Below are positions 11,072-20,999 of a stretch of 64,000 nucleotides of DNA, piece by piece. Made by a program: the position numbers and the translations under genes. The stretch lies in assembly GCA_002150815.3 (NCBI GenBank), contig NDFF03000013.1, positions 921,115 through 985,114 of the forward strand. The letters run 5' to 3'. This DNA comes from Grammothele lineata (lineage: Eukaryota; Basidiomycota; Agaricomycetes; Polyporales; Polyporaceae). Below the pieces are notes generated by a model. The model was not told the origin of the DNA. It made no database searches and worked only from the letters and a program-made list of their open reading frames with translations. Numbering within the stretch: position 1 is the first letter of the stretch; every line of letters starts with the position of its first letter.

Positions 11072-14000
11072 TCACCGGATCCCGTTCCCATCGTCCACAC
11101 CAGCCCCGTACCTTCCCGAACCGTACGCCGACGCGCGCTCGCCCCCCGGCCCGTCCGTGTACGCCGAGAAGTCAAAGTCTTCCTCCCCATCATAGCGTGA
11201 CGCGGGCCTCTCCGCCGCCGGGTCGCTCACCGCGCGCAGGCCCGGGTTCGGCGACGCCTGCGCCGAGCGCTTGCGCACGTTCAGCGGGCTCGTGTCCGCC
11301 TGCAGGTCCGGGGTCGACGCGCGCGGGACGGGCTGTGGGCGGCGGAAGGCCGCGGCGGAGATCGTGCGCGGGGCGCCCCCCGCGATGGAGGGCGTCGAGC
11401 CCGTCCCGCCCGCGAGGCTGTAGAACGAGCCGGGGTTCGGGGCGGGGGGCAGGCCCATGGGTGTGCCCATGGGCGTGCGGTAGGGTGTGCTCCCGGGAAT
11501 GTCGCCGGCGGAGGGTGCAGGCGACGCGCGGGCGCCGCTGATAGAGGGTCGGCCACCACTGCCGTCGCTGAGTGTCGGAGAGGCGGGCGTGGGGATCGCA
11601 GCTTCGGATATCATTGGGGACCGACTGCTGCTCAAGGAAGGTGAGGCCATGGACCGGTCGCGCTCACGAACATAGCCGGAATCGAGCCGTGGGCTCATAG
11701 GCTGCGAGCCCGCGAACTGTCCGGTGTTGATGGTGGGCAGCGGGGAGGCGTTCCGTTGCTGGTAGGGAGAGGCGCCGTATGGTGGCGCAGAGGCGCTGGG
11801 CGAGGCCGGTGGGGATGACATCATAAGTGCGTCCAGCTCTCGTGTGACTTCGCGTGCAGCCGCCGCGTTCAGGGCACTCTCGTCGAGAACTGCACTTGCT
11901 GGCGGGGTAGGCGAACGGGGCATAGGAGGCGAGGACTGAGCCACTGCCGGGATTTCGAAGGAGTGCGTTGGCGACGTCGGCGGGGGCGAGCGGTTAACTA
12001 CAAGGTAAGGCGTCAATTTCTACCAGATATTGAGTCCCGCAAGATTATGCTCACCTTCAGGCGAAATCCTGCCGGACGGCGCGTTGGGAGCATTACCCAC
12101 ACTATCGTCGAGCGGAGGAACCGGGACTCTCGACGGCCTCGAAGCCGCCGCTTCGGTTTCCCTTCGTCGTTCCATTTCCTGATCCACGTCGTTCACAGCG
12201 CCAAAGCGGACTTTTCTGTCGCTCGCATGGGGCAGCGAGTCTGTTGAGCCATTGACATGGGAGGGCGACATGTACGCTAGACCGTCCTCCTCATCGTCCT
12301 CGTGAAGCGGCTGCTCCGTGTCGAGTGGCGCTCCGCCGAACCCGTTAGGTGGGTGCGATGGAGCCGCGCCCGCAGGAAGTCCTTGGCCGTTCGAAGGTGT
12401 GTACATGGGAGGCGGAGGTGAATACCTCTGGTGGCCGAAATCTCCGGCCGCCTCCATGCTCTTGCGGTCGCGCGCCTGAGAGGGCGGAGGGGCCATGCTG
12501 CTCGATCCCGCACTGGGGCCGGCGGCACTACCAGAGGGGTCATTTAGCGAGTACCGACCGAGGGCGTTCGTAATACTTGAGGTGAAGGATTCTTCATTGC
12601 GGTCGATCTCGATCGAGGGTGCACGGTCGCCGTCCCTCAGCGCGGGTGGTGGAGCAACATATGGGTTTGTCGAAATGGCGCTGCCTTGTCCAGGGCCAGC
12701 ACTGGGTAGAGGACGAGGGCCCGAAGTACCCTTGACAGGGAACGTCGCGAAGCGGCCGCCGCGAGGACCAGATACCCTGTTGCTGCCCTCTGAGACGGTG
12801 AACGAACTGGGTTGCGCCGATGGTGGTCCTGAGATTGACCCGAACTCGCTGACAGAGGGGGGTGGCATACTAGGTAGCTGAGGCGACTGGTCGTTGGGCC
12901 CGAACTGCGAGAAGCCGAAACCGGTCTCTTCGATTTGCGGCAGTCCAGGCAGCTGCGGCGGCGGCGAGCCTGGACCGCCAACGTAAGGGTTGCCATGAGG
13001 CGGCACGCGCTGGGAAGGCGACGGCACTGGAGACAGTTCTGAGCCGGGTAGTGGGCGTATGGACCGGTGGGTGGGATCTGGATTAGGCTCGGAAGAGTAC
13101 TGCACTTCTGAGACCGAGCGAGCGGCCTCGGCAACCAGGAATTCCGTCCGTGCGTGACCAGTGTAATATGGTCGCGGCATTCCGGGCTGAGTAGGCTCCA
13201 GAGATATTTCCTGGGGAAGAATAGCTTAGCATGAATGTGGGTTGAGAGAATAGGTGATATCAAGACATGTGAAGGAGGTCATGTCCATTGCAAGGTATAG
13301 GAGACTTACCGAGATAACGAGTTTCCCAAGTTCACCAACAATCTGCATAACTGTTAGAAAAAGAGGTCTTCTATAGTGCCCAGACGCGCAACGTACCAAA
13401 CCCTTCTCACAACACTCGTGGAGCGCGCCGAACTTCCTTCCCATCCAGCTCCACACGCTTTGACGTTTGAAGTCGCCGAGGTTGGCCTCCTCCGCCATGA
13501 TGTCAGCGTCCATCGCGCGGATCTCGTCGCGGAGGCGGTTGAGAAGATCGGTTTGTTGTTGGAGGTTCTTGTTCTCAGGGTTCATCTTGCTCAGCTTGCG
13601 CTCAGCAGCTTCGGCGTCGGAGAACACGGACTTTCGGCGGCGTTTGAGCTCGTCGAGGTTCTCCTCGCGCGTACGGACAGCCTTCATCTGCTCACGTATT
13701 GTTGACTCGTGGCTAGCGAAGGTAGACAGTGCCCCGGTGAAGTGCATAAGCAAGGCGTTGGATGCCATGAGGGTGTCCTAGGGGCAACAGTTGTTCGCAC
13801 ATGACGGGAACAGAGTAGATGGACAGAGAAGAACATACCCCGAGATCATCTCCTTCACCCTGACCCCAGATACGTAGAGCCTCAGATGCCCGCGCAAAGT
13901 CCGCCTGTAGACGTTGTAGCCTACGCCGCGTAAGTTAAGCTGCTAGACGAATTTGAAGGGGGCGGTGCGACGCACGAATTCAGGACCGTCTTCTCGGCGG

Positions 14001-14094
14001 TGATGAGATCCTGGAGAGCCCTGAGGTCTTGCTTTCCACCAAGACTGGGAATGGTGGTATTGTGCGCGATCTTGCGCGCTGCGTTCTTGAACAT
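11072..14094 (-). CDS. Eisosome component PIL1/LSP1-like BAR protein
   Basis: Builds eisosomes, the furrow-shaped plasma-membrane domains. The N-terminus MFKNAARKIAHNTTIPSLGG (14094; an in-frame ATG 24 nt upstream is less likely) and QDLRALQDLITAEKTVL are typical of the fungal PIL1 family. The BAR coiled coil follows: SEALRIWGQGEGDDLGDTL, LSTFASHESTIREQMKAVRT, REENLDELKRRRKSVFSDAE, AEEANLGDFKRQSVWSWMG, then FGALHECCEKG and VGELGKLV. Downstream of the BAR unit (about 13,180 to 11,072) is a long low-complexity Pro/Ser-rich tail in two exons joined across 12,045 to 11,995 (RISPE to VNRSPPPTSP). This makes the protein far longer than yeast Pil1 (339 aa) and is typical of basidiomycete homologues. 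The tail has many SP/TP sites and is probably phosphorylated (inference). It is divergent from eEF2 across 870 bp. Confidence 0.9.
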
Positions 14095-14963
14095 GACGGG
14101 AATGTCGTGTATGTGCAAGTGCCAGTGGTGGTAGGGAGCAAAAGCGAGGGAGATAGGAGGAGGAAGACCGTGTTCAGGTCGTGCGCAGTCTGCGAATCCG
14201 GCGGCAGTGTACCGTGCGCAGCCTGTGCGGGCTCGAGGAGGACGGGGCTCGGACGGACGGAGGACAGGAGCGGCCGGGACTCTTGGGGGGACAGGATTAG
14301 ATGATCTAATTTGGATGAGATCACGTCACCACCCTCAGCGCCACACCCGCTGTTCGGCGGTCATCCAGTCGCGACATCTTGCGCGCTGCAACGAAGATGC
14401 AACGAATTCCGAAGACAAACTGCGGAGCTTCGTCAACATCAGCCGTTAATTGACGCGGTTCTCTGCCTGCTCGAACCTCAGGCCTCAGCCGGTGTATCAT
14501 ACTAGGTCGGTCTCCGCCATGGTGAGCAAAGACATCCTCGGGCCTAATCGTCCGATCAACGACGTCATGCACGCTTAGCAGCTCTCGTCTGTATTGGACT
14601 CGCGAGGCTCCAAACACAGGATACTTACATCACAGGGGCCAAATTTCTCAGTTCGCAGCGTATGGCATATCCAGAGCTGGTTCAAAATCGGCGGAGACTA
14701 GCGTTGAGCGTATATTGCTTGCAAAAGACTCAAGTACCTGGAGTCTAGATCTCGGGTGAGCCGGGCCGGCACGTGCTCGCATTTTCGAAGCCTGCCCTGA
14801 AGCAATCGATAAGCTCGGCCCAGCATCGAAAGTAAAAGTTACACCTTCTCTCTCGAGCTCGCGACTCCAGCGTCCCTGCTCGACCCAACTCCCCCCTATT
14901 CTCTGCGACATACTGTCGCCCCCAAAGACGCTTTTCCCTTTCCTTGTATAAAAATCAGGCGTC
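14095..14963. promoter_or_regulatory. Divergent promoter region of PIL1-like and eEF2 genes
   Basis: 869 bases between the two start codons. The eEF2-proximal part is rich in CT tracts (about 14,880-14,945), a common feature of strong fungal promoters. A TATAAAAA string lies at 14947-14954, only about 10 bases before the eEF2 ATG, too close to act as a conventional TATA box for that start. No convincing gene was found here. Confidence 0.4.
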
Positions 14964-17900
14964 ATGGTGTGAGTGTCCTGCCTTCTCGCTTAGATTTTTC
15001 TCGGTGCTAATCGCTTTTTTCACGACCAATGCAGTAACTTCACCGTCGGTGCGCATCCACCGCCCTCCGTCCCCAAGCACCCTTTTCCTGTTTTCTAATG
15101 GTGCGCCCGTTGCAGATCAGATTCGGGGTCTCATGGACCGCCCGACCAACATCCGTAACATGAGTGTCATTGCTCATGGTAAGTCTACAATCTGCACCTC
15201 GCCGTAATCCCTAGTTTCTCAACGCTGCGTTTACGATCGTCCAGTCGACCACGGCAAGTCCACCCTTACGGACTCTCTCGTTTCTAAGGCCGGTATCATT
15301 GCCTCGGCAAAGGCTGGAGACATGCGTTTCACGGACACGAGAGAGGACGAAAAGGAGCGTGGTATCACGATCAAGTCCACCGCTATCTCGATGTACTTCG
15401 AGGTCGACAAGGAGGATGTTGGCGCGATCAAGCAGAAGACTGACGGTATGTCCCCTTAGCCCCTAATGTTTGCCTCATGGTACTCACCACGCTCTGCTTA
15501 TTACAGGTACCGAGTTCTTGATCAACCTCATCGATTCGCCCGGACACGTTGACTTCTCCTCGGAGGTCACGGCCGCTCTCCGTGTCACGGACGGTGCCCT
15601 CGTGGTCGTCGACTGTGTGGAGGGTGTCTGCGTGCAGACCGAGACCGTGCTCCGTCAAGCGCTCACGGAGCGTATCAAGCCCGTCGTCGTCATCAACAAG
15701 GTCGACCGTGCTCTTCTCGAGCTCCAGGTCTCGAAGGAGGACCTCTTCCAGTCGTTCTCCCGCACGATTGAGAGCGTCAACGTTATCATCTCCACGTACA
15801 ACGACGAGGCCCTCGGTGATGTCCAAGTCTACCCCGAGAAGGGTACTGTTGCCTTCGGTTCCGGCCTCCACGGCTGGGGTTTCACTCTTCGTCAATTTGC
15901 TGCTCGCTACTCAAAGAAGTTTGGTGTCGACAAGGACAAGATGATGGTTAAGCTCTGGGGCGACAACTTCTTCAACCCCGCGACGAAGAAGTGGACCACC
16001 AAGAGCTCCGACGCCGATGGCAAGCCCCTCGAACGTGCCTTCAACATGTTCGTTCTCGACCCCATCTTCCGTGTCTTCGATGCCGTCATGAACTTCAAGA
16101 AGGACGAGGTCGTTAAGATCTGCGACAAGCTTGACGTCAAGCTTGCTCAGGACGAGCGTGACCTTGAGGGCAAGGCGCTCCTGAAGGTCGTCATGAGGAA
16201 GTTCCTCCCTGCCGGTGACTCTCTCCTGGAGATGATTGTCATCAACCTTCCCTCCCCCGCGACGGCCCAGCGTTACCGTGTCGAGACCCTCTACGAGGGC
16301 CCCATGGATGACGAGTCCGCCATTGGTATCCGTGACTGCGACCCCAACGGTCCTCTCGTTGCGTACATCTCCAAGATGGTGCCGACCTCCGACAAGGGTC
16401 GCTTCTACGCCTTCGGCCGTATCTTCTCGGGTACCATCCGTGCCGGCCCCAAGATCCGCATCCAGGGCCCCAACTACGTCCCGGGCAAGAAGGACGACCT
16501 CTTCGTCAAGTCCGTTCAGCGTACCGTACTCATGATGGGTCGTTACGTCGAGCCCATTGAGGACTGCCCGGCCGGTAACATCATCGGTCTCGTTGGTATT
16601 GACCAGTTCCTGCTCAAGAGCGGTACCCTCACCACCTCGGAGACGGCCCACAACATGAAGGTTATGAAATTCTCCGTGTCCCCCGTCGTCCAGGTCGCTG
16701 TCGAGGTTAAGAACGCGAGCGACCTCCCCAAGCTCGTCGAGGGTCTTAAGCGTCTCTCCAAGTCCGACCCCTGTGTCCAGGCGTGGATCTCCGAGAGCGG
16801 TGAGCACATCGTCGCGGGTGCTGGTGAGCTCCACTTGGAGATTTGCTTGAAGGTATGCGCCCCATTGGTTCATACGACTGGTCGTTCGTGCGCTCACTCC
16901 ACTGACAGGATCTCCAAGAGGACCACGCTGGTGTCCCTCTCAAGATCTCTGACCCCGTCGTCGGTTTCCGTGAGACCGTCAAGACCGAGTCGTCGATCGT
17001 CGCGCTCTCGAAGTCGCAGAACAAGCACAACCGTCTCTACGCGAAGGCCATGCCCATCGACGAGTCGCTTACCCAGGCGATCGAGTCCGGCAAGATCAAC
17101 CCCCGTGATGATTACAAGGTCCGCGCTCGTATCCTCGCTGACGAGTTCGGTTGGGACGTCACCGATGCCCGCAAGATCTGGTGCTTCGGCCCCGACACGA
17201 CCGGCCCGAACGTCCTCGTCGATATCACCAAGGGTGTGCAGTACCTCAACGAAATCAAGGATTCTTGCGTTGCTGCCTTCCAGTGGGCGACGAAGGAGGG
17301 TGTTCTTTGCGAGGAGAACATGCGTGGTGTCCGCGTGAACATCCTTGATGTTACCGTACGTTCTCATAGAAATGAAGATACTCGGGCAACACATCTGATT
17401 CGCGCGTTTCCAGCTCCACACTGATGCCATCCACCGTGGTGGAGGTCAGATCATCCCCACGTGCCGTCGTGTTACCTACGCTGCGTGTCTGCTCGCCGAG
17501 CCCAGTCTCCAGGAGCCCATCTACCTTGGTACGTTCTTGCTACCCCGAAGACGAGCTTCTGCTAATATGCTTTCCGTACAGTCGAGATTCAGTGCCCGGA
17601 GAACGCGATCGGTGGTATCTACTCCGTGCTCAACAAGCGCCGTGGTCAGGTCTTCAGCGAGGAGCAGCGTGTCGGCACGCCGATGTTCACGGTCAAGGCC
17701 TACCTCCCCGTCATGGAGTCGTTCGGCTTCAACGGCGAGCTCCGTGCGGCGACCGGTGGTCAGGCGTTCCCCCAGTCCGTCATGGACCACTGGGAGTTGA
17801 TGAACGGCTGTGAGTTTGCACGAGCTGCCTTGGGCGGAAGCAGACACTGATTGCGAGTCATATACAGCGGCGCTCGAAAAGGGCAGCAAGCTCGAGGATC

Positions 17901-18032
17901 TTGTCAAGGGCATCCGTACTCGCAAGGGTCTCAAGGTTCGCGCATTTTCGCTCCCTCCGATTCGTCTTGACGCTGACATGCTCGGTCTAGCCCGATATCC
18001 CGCCCCTAGACACGTACTACGACAAGCTCTAG
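14964..18032 (+). CDS. EFT2: Translation elongation factor 2 (eEF2)
   Basis: GTPase that moves tRNA and mRNA through the ribosome; cytosolic and essential. Ten exons: 14964-14968, 15035-15048, 15116-15178, 15245-15445, 15507-16852, 16909-17355, 17414-17528, 17582-17809, 17868-17935, 17991-18032. They total 2,529 nt, an 842-residue protein, the exact length of the fungal family. The first coding exon is just ATGGT. The conserved start [14 protein letters not shown] spans three exons. G-motifs are [36 protein letters not shown] and VINKVDR. Domain IV has [12 protein letters not shown] with the His that becomes diphthamide. The C-terminus [14 protein letters not shown] is the classic ending. It is a single highly expressed housekeeping gene, consistent with the CT-rich leader and biased codons. 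Confidence 0.98.
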
Positions 18033-18804
18033 AGGGGGACTGTAACAGTGCAGAAGTTCATCGTTGTGCCATTGTGTTCCACTGTACTTGTGTCGTCCAC
18101 CCACCTTGTCTTCGCGTAGCATCATCTCTCCTTTTTCATACATGTGTTGTACACTCATCCTCTGACGAACACGCGCAATGCATCTTACGTTCTCTGGTTC
18201 ACATCGATCGGTCTGATAACCCACGGATCTCGTTGGGAGGTTGATGGAGGCGTAAGGGTGCAACTTCGACAAAGCCTGGAGGTGGCAGGGGCTCGAAGAG
18301 ACTGCGGCCAGCCCCGATTCGTCATAGCATCCTGCGACGGGTGGTAGCTTGCGCACATGGGGTTGCTCATCCGCTCACAGTAACAACCCAGGAGGAAGGT
18401 GGATCGAAATATGAACGTGGGCGCACTTGAGACAAACATGTTGGCATATATCGATGAAACTGCGCATAGCGACATACTAAGGGCATATAACTGGGATAGG
18501 TTCGGAACAATATCGATGCATGATAGATAAAACTACAGGTACATCCGGTTTACACTACACGCATGGAGAACATCGTGTGGAAATTACGTATACAGTGATC
18601 CTATTATACGGTAGCCAAAGAGAGGGCGATAGGGGGATGTTCAAGAGGTGGAGGGGACGAAATGGACGGATCCGGGACGTATCATCAGAATGAGGTATCT
18701 GTGCTCGTATCGTGCTCGTTCGTATCCGTCAGGCAAGAACCAGCCTTGCCGTCGAAGGTCGGGGTGTCTTTCGTCAGAGGTCCTCCCTCAGCCGAGGGAC
18801 GCGC
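18033..18804. other. Convergent 3' region
   Basis: 770 bases between the stops of eEF2 (+) and the Ser/Pro-rich protein (-). The first 150 bases are T-rich and should be the eEF2 3' untranslated region. No gene recognised. Confidence 0.5.
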
Positions 18805-19928
18805 TCACCACATGTGCGAGCTGAACGGCGTGCAGATCTGGTCCCACTGTATGTCGCCCTCAACGAACCGCCGCGACTTGCCCTTCCCGTTCATCCCCGC
18901 GCTCACGGACACACCGACGGCCGTCAGGCTCGGCGGGCGGAACTCCCTCGCGCTCTCCCGGATGCTCTCGAGGCGCTGCGCCTGCTCGGACGGTCGGTCC
19001 TGCGGCCGATCCTTGTACAGGCGGCTGCGGCGAGGCGGGCGCGCCTTCGACTTCTTCGACTGCTCCTTCTGCTCCGGCACAGAGGCTGGTTGGGATTTGA
19101 GCAGCACCGGCATGGATTCCAGCAGGTGCTCGGGGATGGCTGGAACGGGAGGGACGTCCGGGAGGGGCTTCTGGATGTCGACGAGGAGCCACTCGCGGCT
19201 GCGCGCGGAGGTAGGGGTGGAGATGAGGGGGGAGTCCTCAGCGTCGGAGTCGGAATCCTCTGGGGAGGAGGGGAAGACGAGGTCGGTGGGGACGCCATCG
19301 CCGAGCATCTTCTTCACGCGGCGGAGCTTCTCGCGTCGAACTGCGGACTCGGAGGGGAGGGAGAACGTAGGAGGGTTGACAGCGAAGTCAGTTTGGCCGT
19401 ACGGGGGAGAGCCGGGGATCGTCTCAAGGTTGGGTCGGCGAGAAGGGTTAGGCACAGAAAGCTTGAGGAGGGGCGGGCGCTGGGAAGGGTAAGGAGAGCG
19501 CCACGCGAGCTCGTCGGTCTCGACCGCGATGCTGGTTGTAGACCTGTAGGAACCGCTCGACGCGCTCGAGGCCACCGAGTCGGGGCTCTGGGTGCTGGCA
19601 CGGACGCTGTCCATGTCGTTCTTGGATGCGACAGATTTTGAGCGGCTGTGCGTGCGGAATGGGTTCCGTAGAGACGTCGGTGTCTTTGGCGGCGAAGGGG
19701 TAGGCTCGCGCGTCCTCGTCACTGGAGCGACATCATCAATGTGGCGTTGAGAAGGAAGCGCACAGTTGACTCACCAACATACGATAGGTCGAGAACGTGG
19801 GGCGTACTGCCAAGCACCTGTCCCAGCTTAGTGTTGGAGCGCATGAGTTTCGCGCGCTGCTCGCTCGACAGCTCGTTCCGGGTGGGCGGGGGCGGGGGGA
19901 AGCGGATGATCGGAGTGGTCGACATCAT
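18805..19928 (-). CDS. Ser/Pro-rich protein of unknown function
   Basis: Two exons. The first starts with a double methionine at 19928/19925 (MMSTTPIIRFPPPPPTRNEL) and ends near LDLSYV at about 19776. A short intron (gtgagt donor) leads to the second, VTRTREPTPSPPKTPTS, which runs to a stop at 18805. The protein is low-complexity and basic at both ends, with many SP/TP/SR motifs. It has an acidic serine patch SPEDSDSDAEDSPL, a basic stretch KKSKARPPRRSRLYKDRP, and an ordered-looking C-terminal segment around GDIQWDQICTPFSSHMW. The first exon has a helical ELSSEQRAKLMRSNTKLG. I recognise the general pattern from basidiomycete genomes but no named family, catalytic motif or membrane segment. 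A disordered regulatory or scaffolding protein is possible. Long uninterrupted coding frame, Pro/Ser codons and a clean intron support that the gene is real. Confidence 0.75.
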
Positions 19929-20630
19929 TTAAGAGTGGAGGAGTACACTGAGACCTGTATGAGAAGGACAGACACGAACAAGAGCAGAGAACAAAGGATA
20001 GAGACCCAGAAATAGGACCGCTAGGGCCGAGTCCGGGGGCGAGCGTCGAGCGATAGCGTCCGTAGGACACGGCATGGCGTACATATACCGTAGGGCGGTC
20101 GGGGCGGGAAGCTCGCTAGACAAAAGCCAGACCAGGCCCTGCTGTTGCTAACGGCATCCACGAACACACAAAAGAGACATGCGCAGGAACGAATGCGATC
20201 ATTTGACGTACGTACGCCGGGTTCTCTCTGGGAGCCGCTGCCGCAAGACAATAAGTAGAAGCGCCCACGCGCATACTTCGCCGCGAGGTCGCTGTATTGA
20301 GAATGATCTGGAAGACTAGGACTTTTGTACTTGGGTAAGTGACTGACTAAGGTAATGTGAAAGGGGACGCACAACAATAAGTCGGACCTCGGCAGCGAGC
20401 GTATTTCCGCATAGCAAGAGCCTGAGTACTCGGCGCTCAAGCACTATCCCCGATATTCTAATGACGCGTGCGGGGTTCAGAAGTTACTATCATTGAAGAT
20501 GGTTCAGATTGATTCTAGAAGCTCGCGTGAACAAAGGTGACATGGTGGATCGAGGTTAAGAGCAAACAGCCGTCGAATCAAGCAGGCCTCAGCAGGTCTC
20601 AGCCGTGCCATGTATCCGGTCATGTGATCG
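19929..20630. other. Intergenic region
   Basis: About 700 bases upstream of the Ser/Pro-rich gene. It should hold its promoter. No other coding signal or tRNA-like arm was recognised. Confidence 0.4.
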
Positions 20631-20834
20631 CTACAACGTAGACGTGCCCCGAGCTCGAGCCTCAGGAGTCAGGATTGCGTTCGCCATCGCCCACAGCTTC
20701 TTCGACATAATATCTTGCTCCTTTTCGGCTTGCTTCCTTTCAGCTATCTGGGTCTTGCGTATTGTCACTTCCCTATCCTTCTCAGCCACATCCAACTTCG
20801 ACGAAAGGAGGTCTGCATCGACAGACCCTGCCAT
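20631..20834 (-). CDS. Possible small helical protein (67 aa)
   Basis: A compact open frame starts MAGSVDADLLSSKLDVAEKD and continues into a strongly charged, probably coiled-coil helix (REVTIRKTQIAERKQAEKEQ), then SKKLWAMANAILTPEARARG and a stop. Residue composition is protein-like (heptad-compatible Leu/Ile/Ala, Lys/Glu/Arg rich), and it sits divergent to the tRNase Z start 165 bases away. There are no known homologues that I can name. It overlaps, on the opposite strand, an open stretch that could extend tRNase Z upstream, so at most one of the two readings is likely to be real. Confidence 0.3.
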   Translation of the reverse strand: MAGSVDADLLSSKLDVAEKDREVTIRKTQIAERKQAEKEQDIMSKKLWAMANAILTPEARARGTSTL

Positions 20835-20999
20835 ACGCGTCACGTTACCCTTCAAAACTCTGCTCCTTCCCTCACCGTGGCTTGGATATGTCGTAGAGCT
20901 ATTCGAACACTCCAAATCTCCGGCCCTTTGATCACACGCCGGCATCTACGACCACATCGCCTCTTTTACTCCTCGGCGGCTCGTGTCCAAGCTGTCGAC

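Noticed and set aside
11050..11541. 163-codon plus-strand frame, Arg/Pro-rich
   Set aside because: It is the antisense of the Pro/Ser-rich PIL1-like tail; GC-rich low-complexity coding sequence often leaves the opposite frame open.
15911..16897. 328-codon minus-strand frame opposite eEF2
   Set aside because: Antisense shadow of a highly biased housekeeping gene; no motif, and the plus strand is certain.
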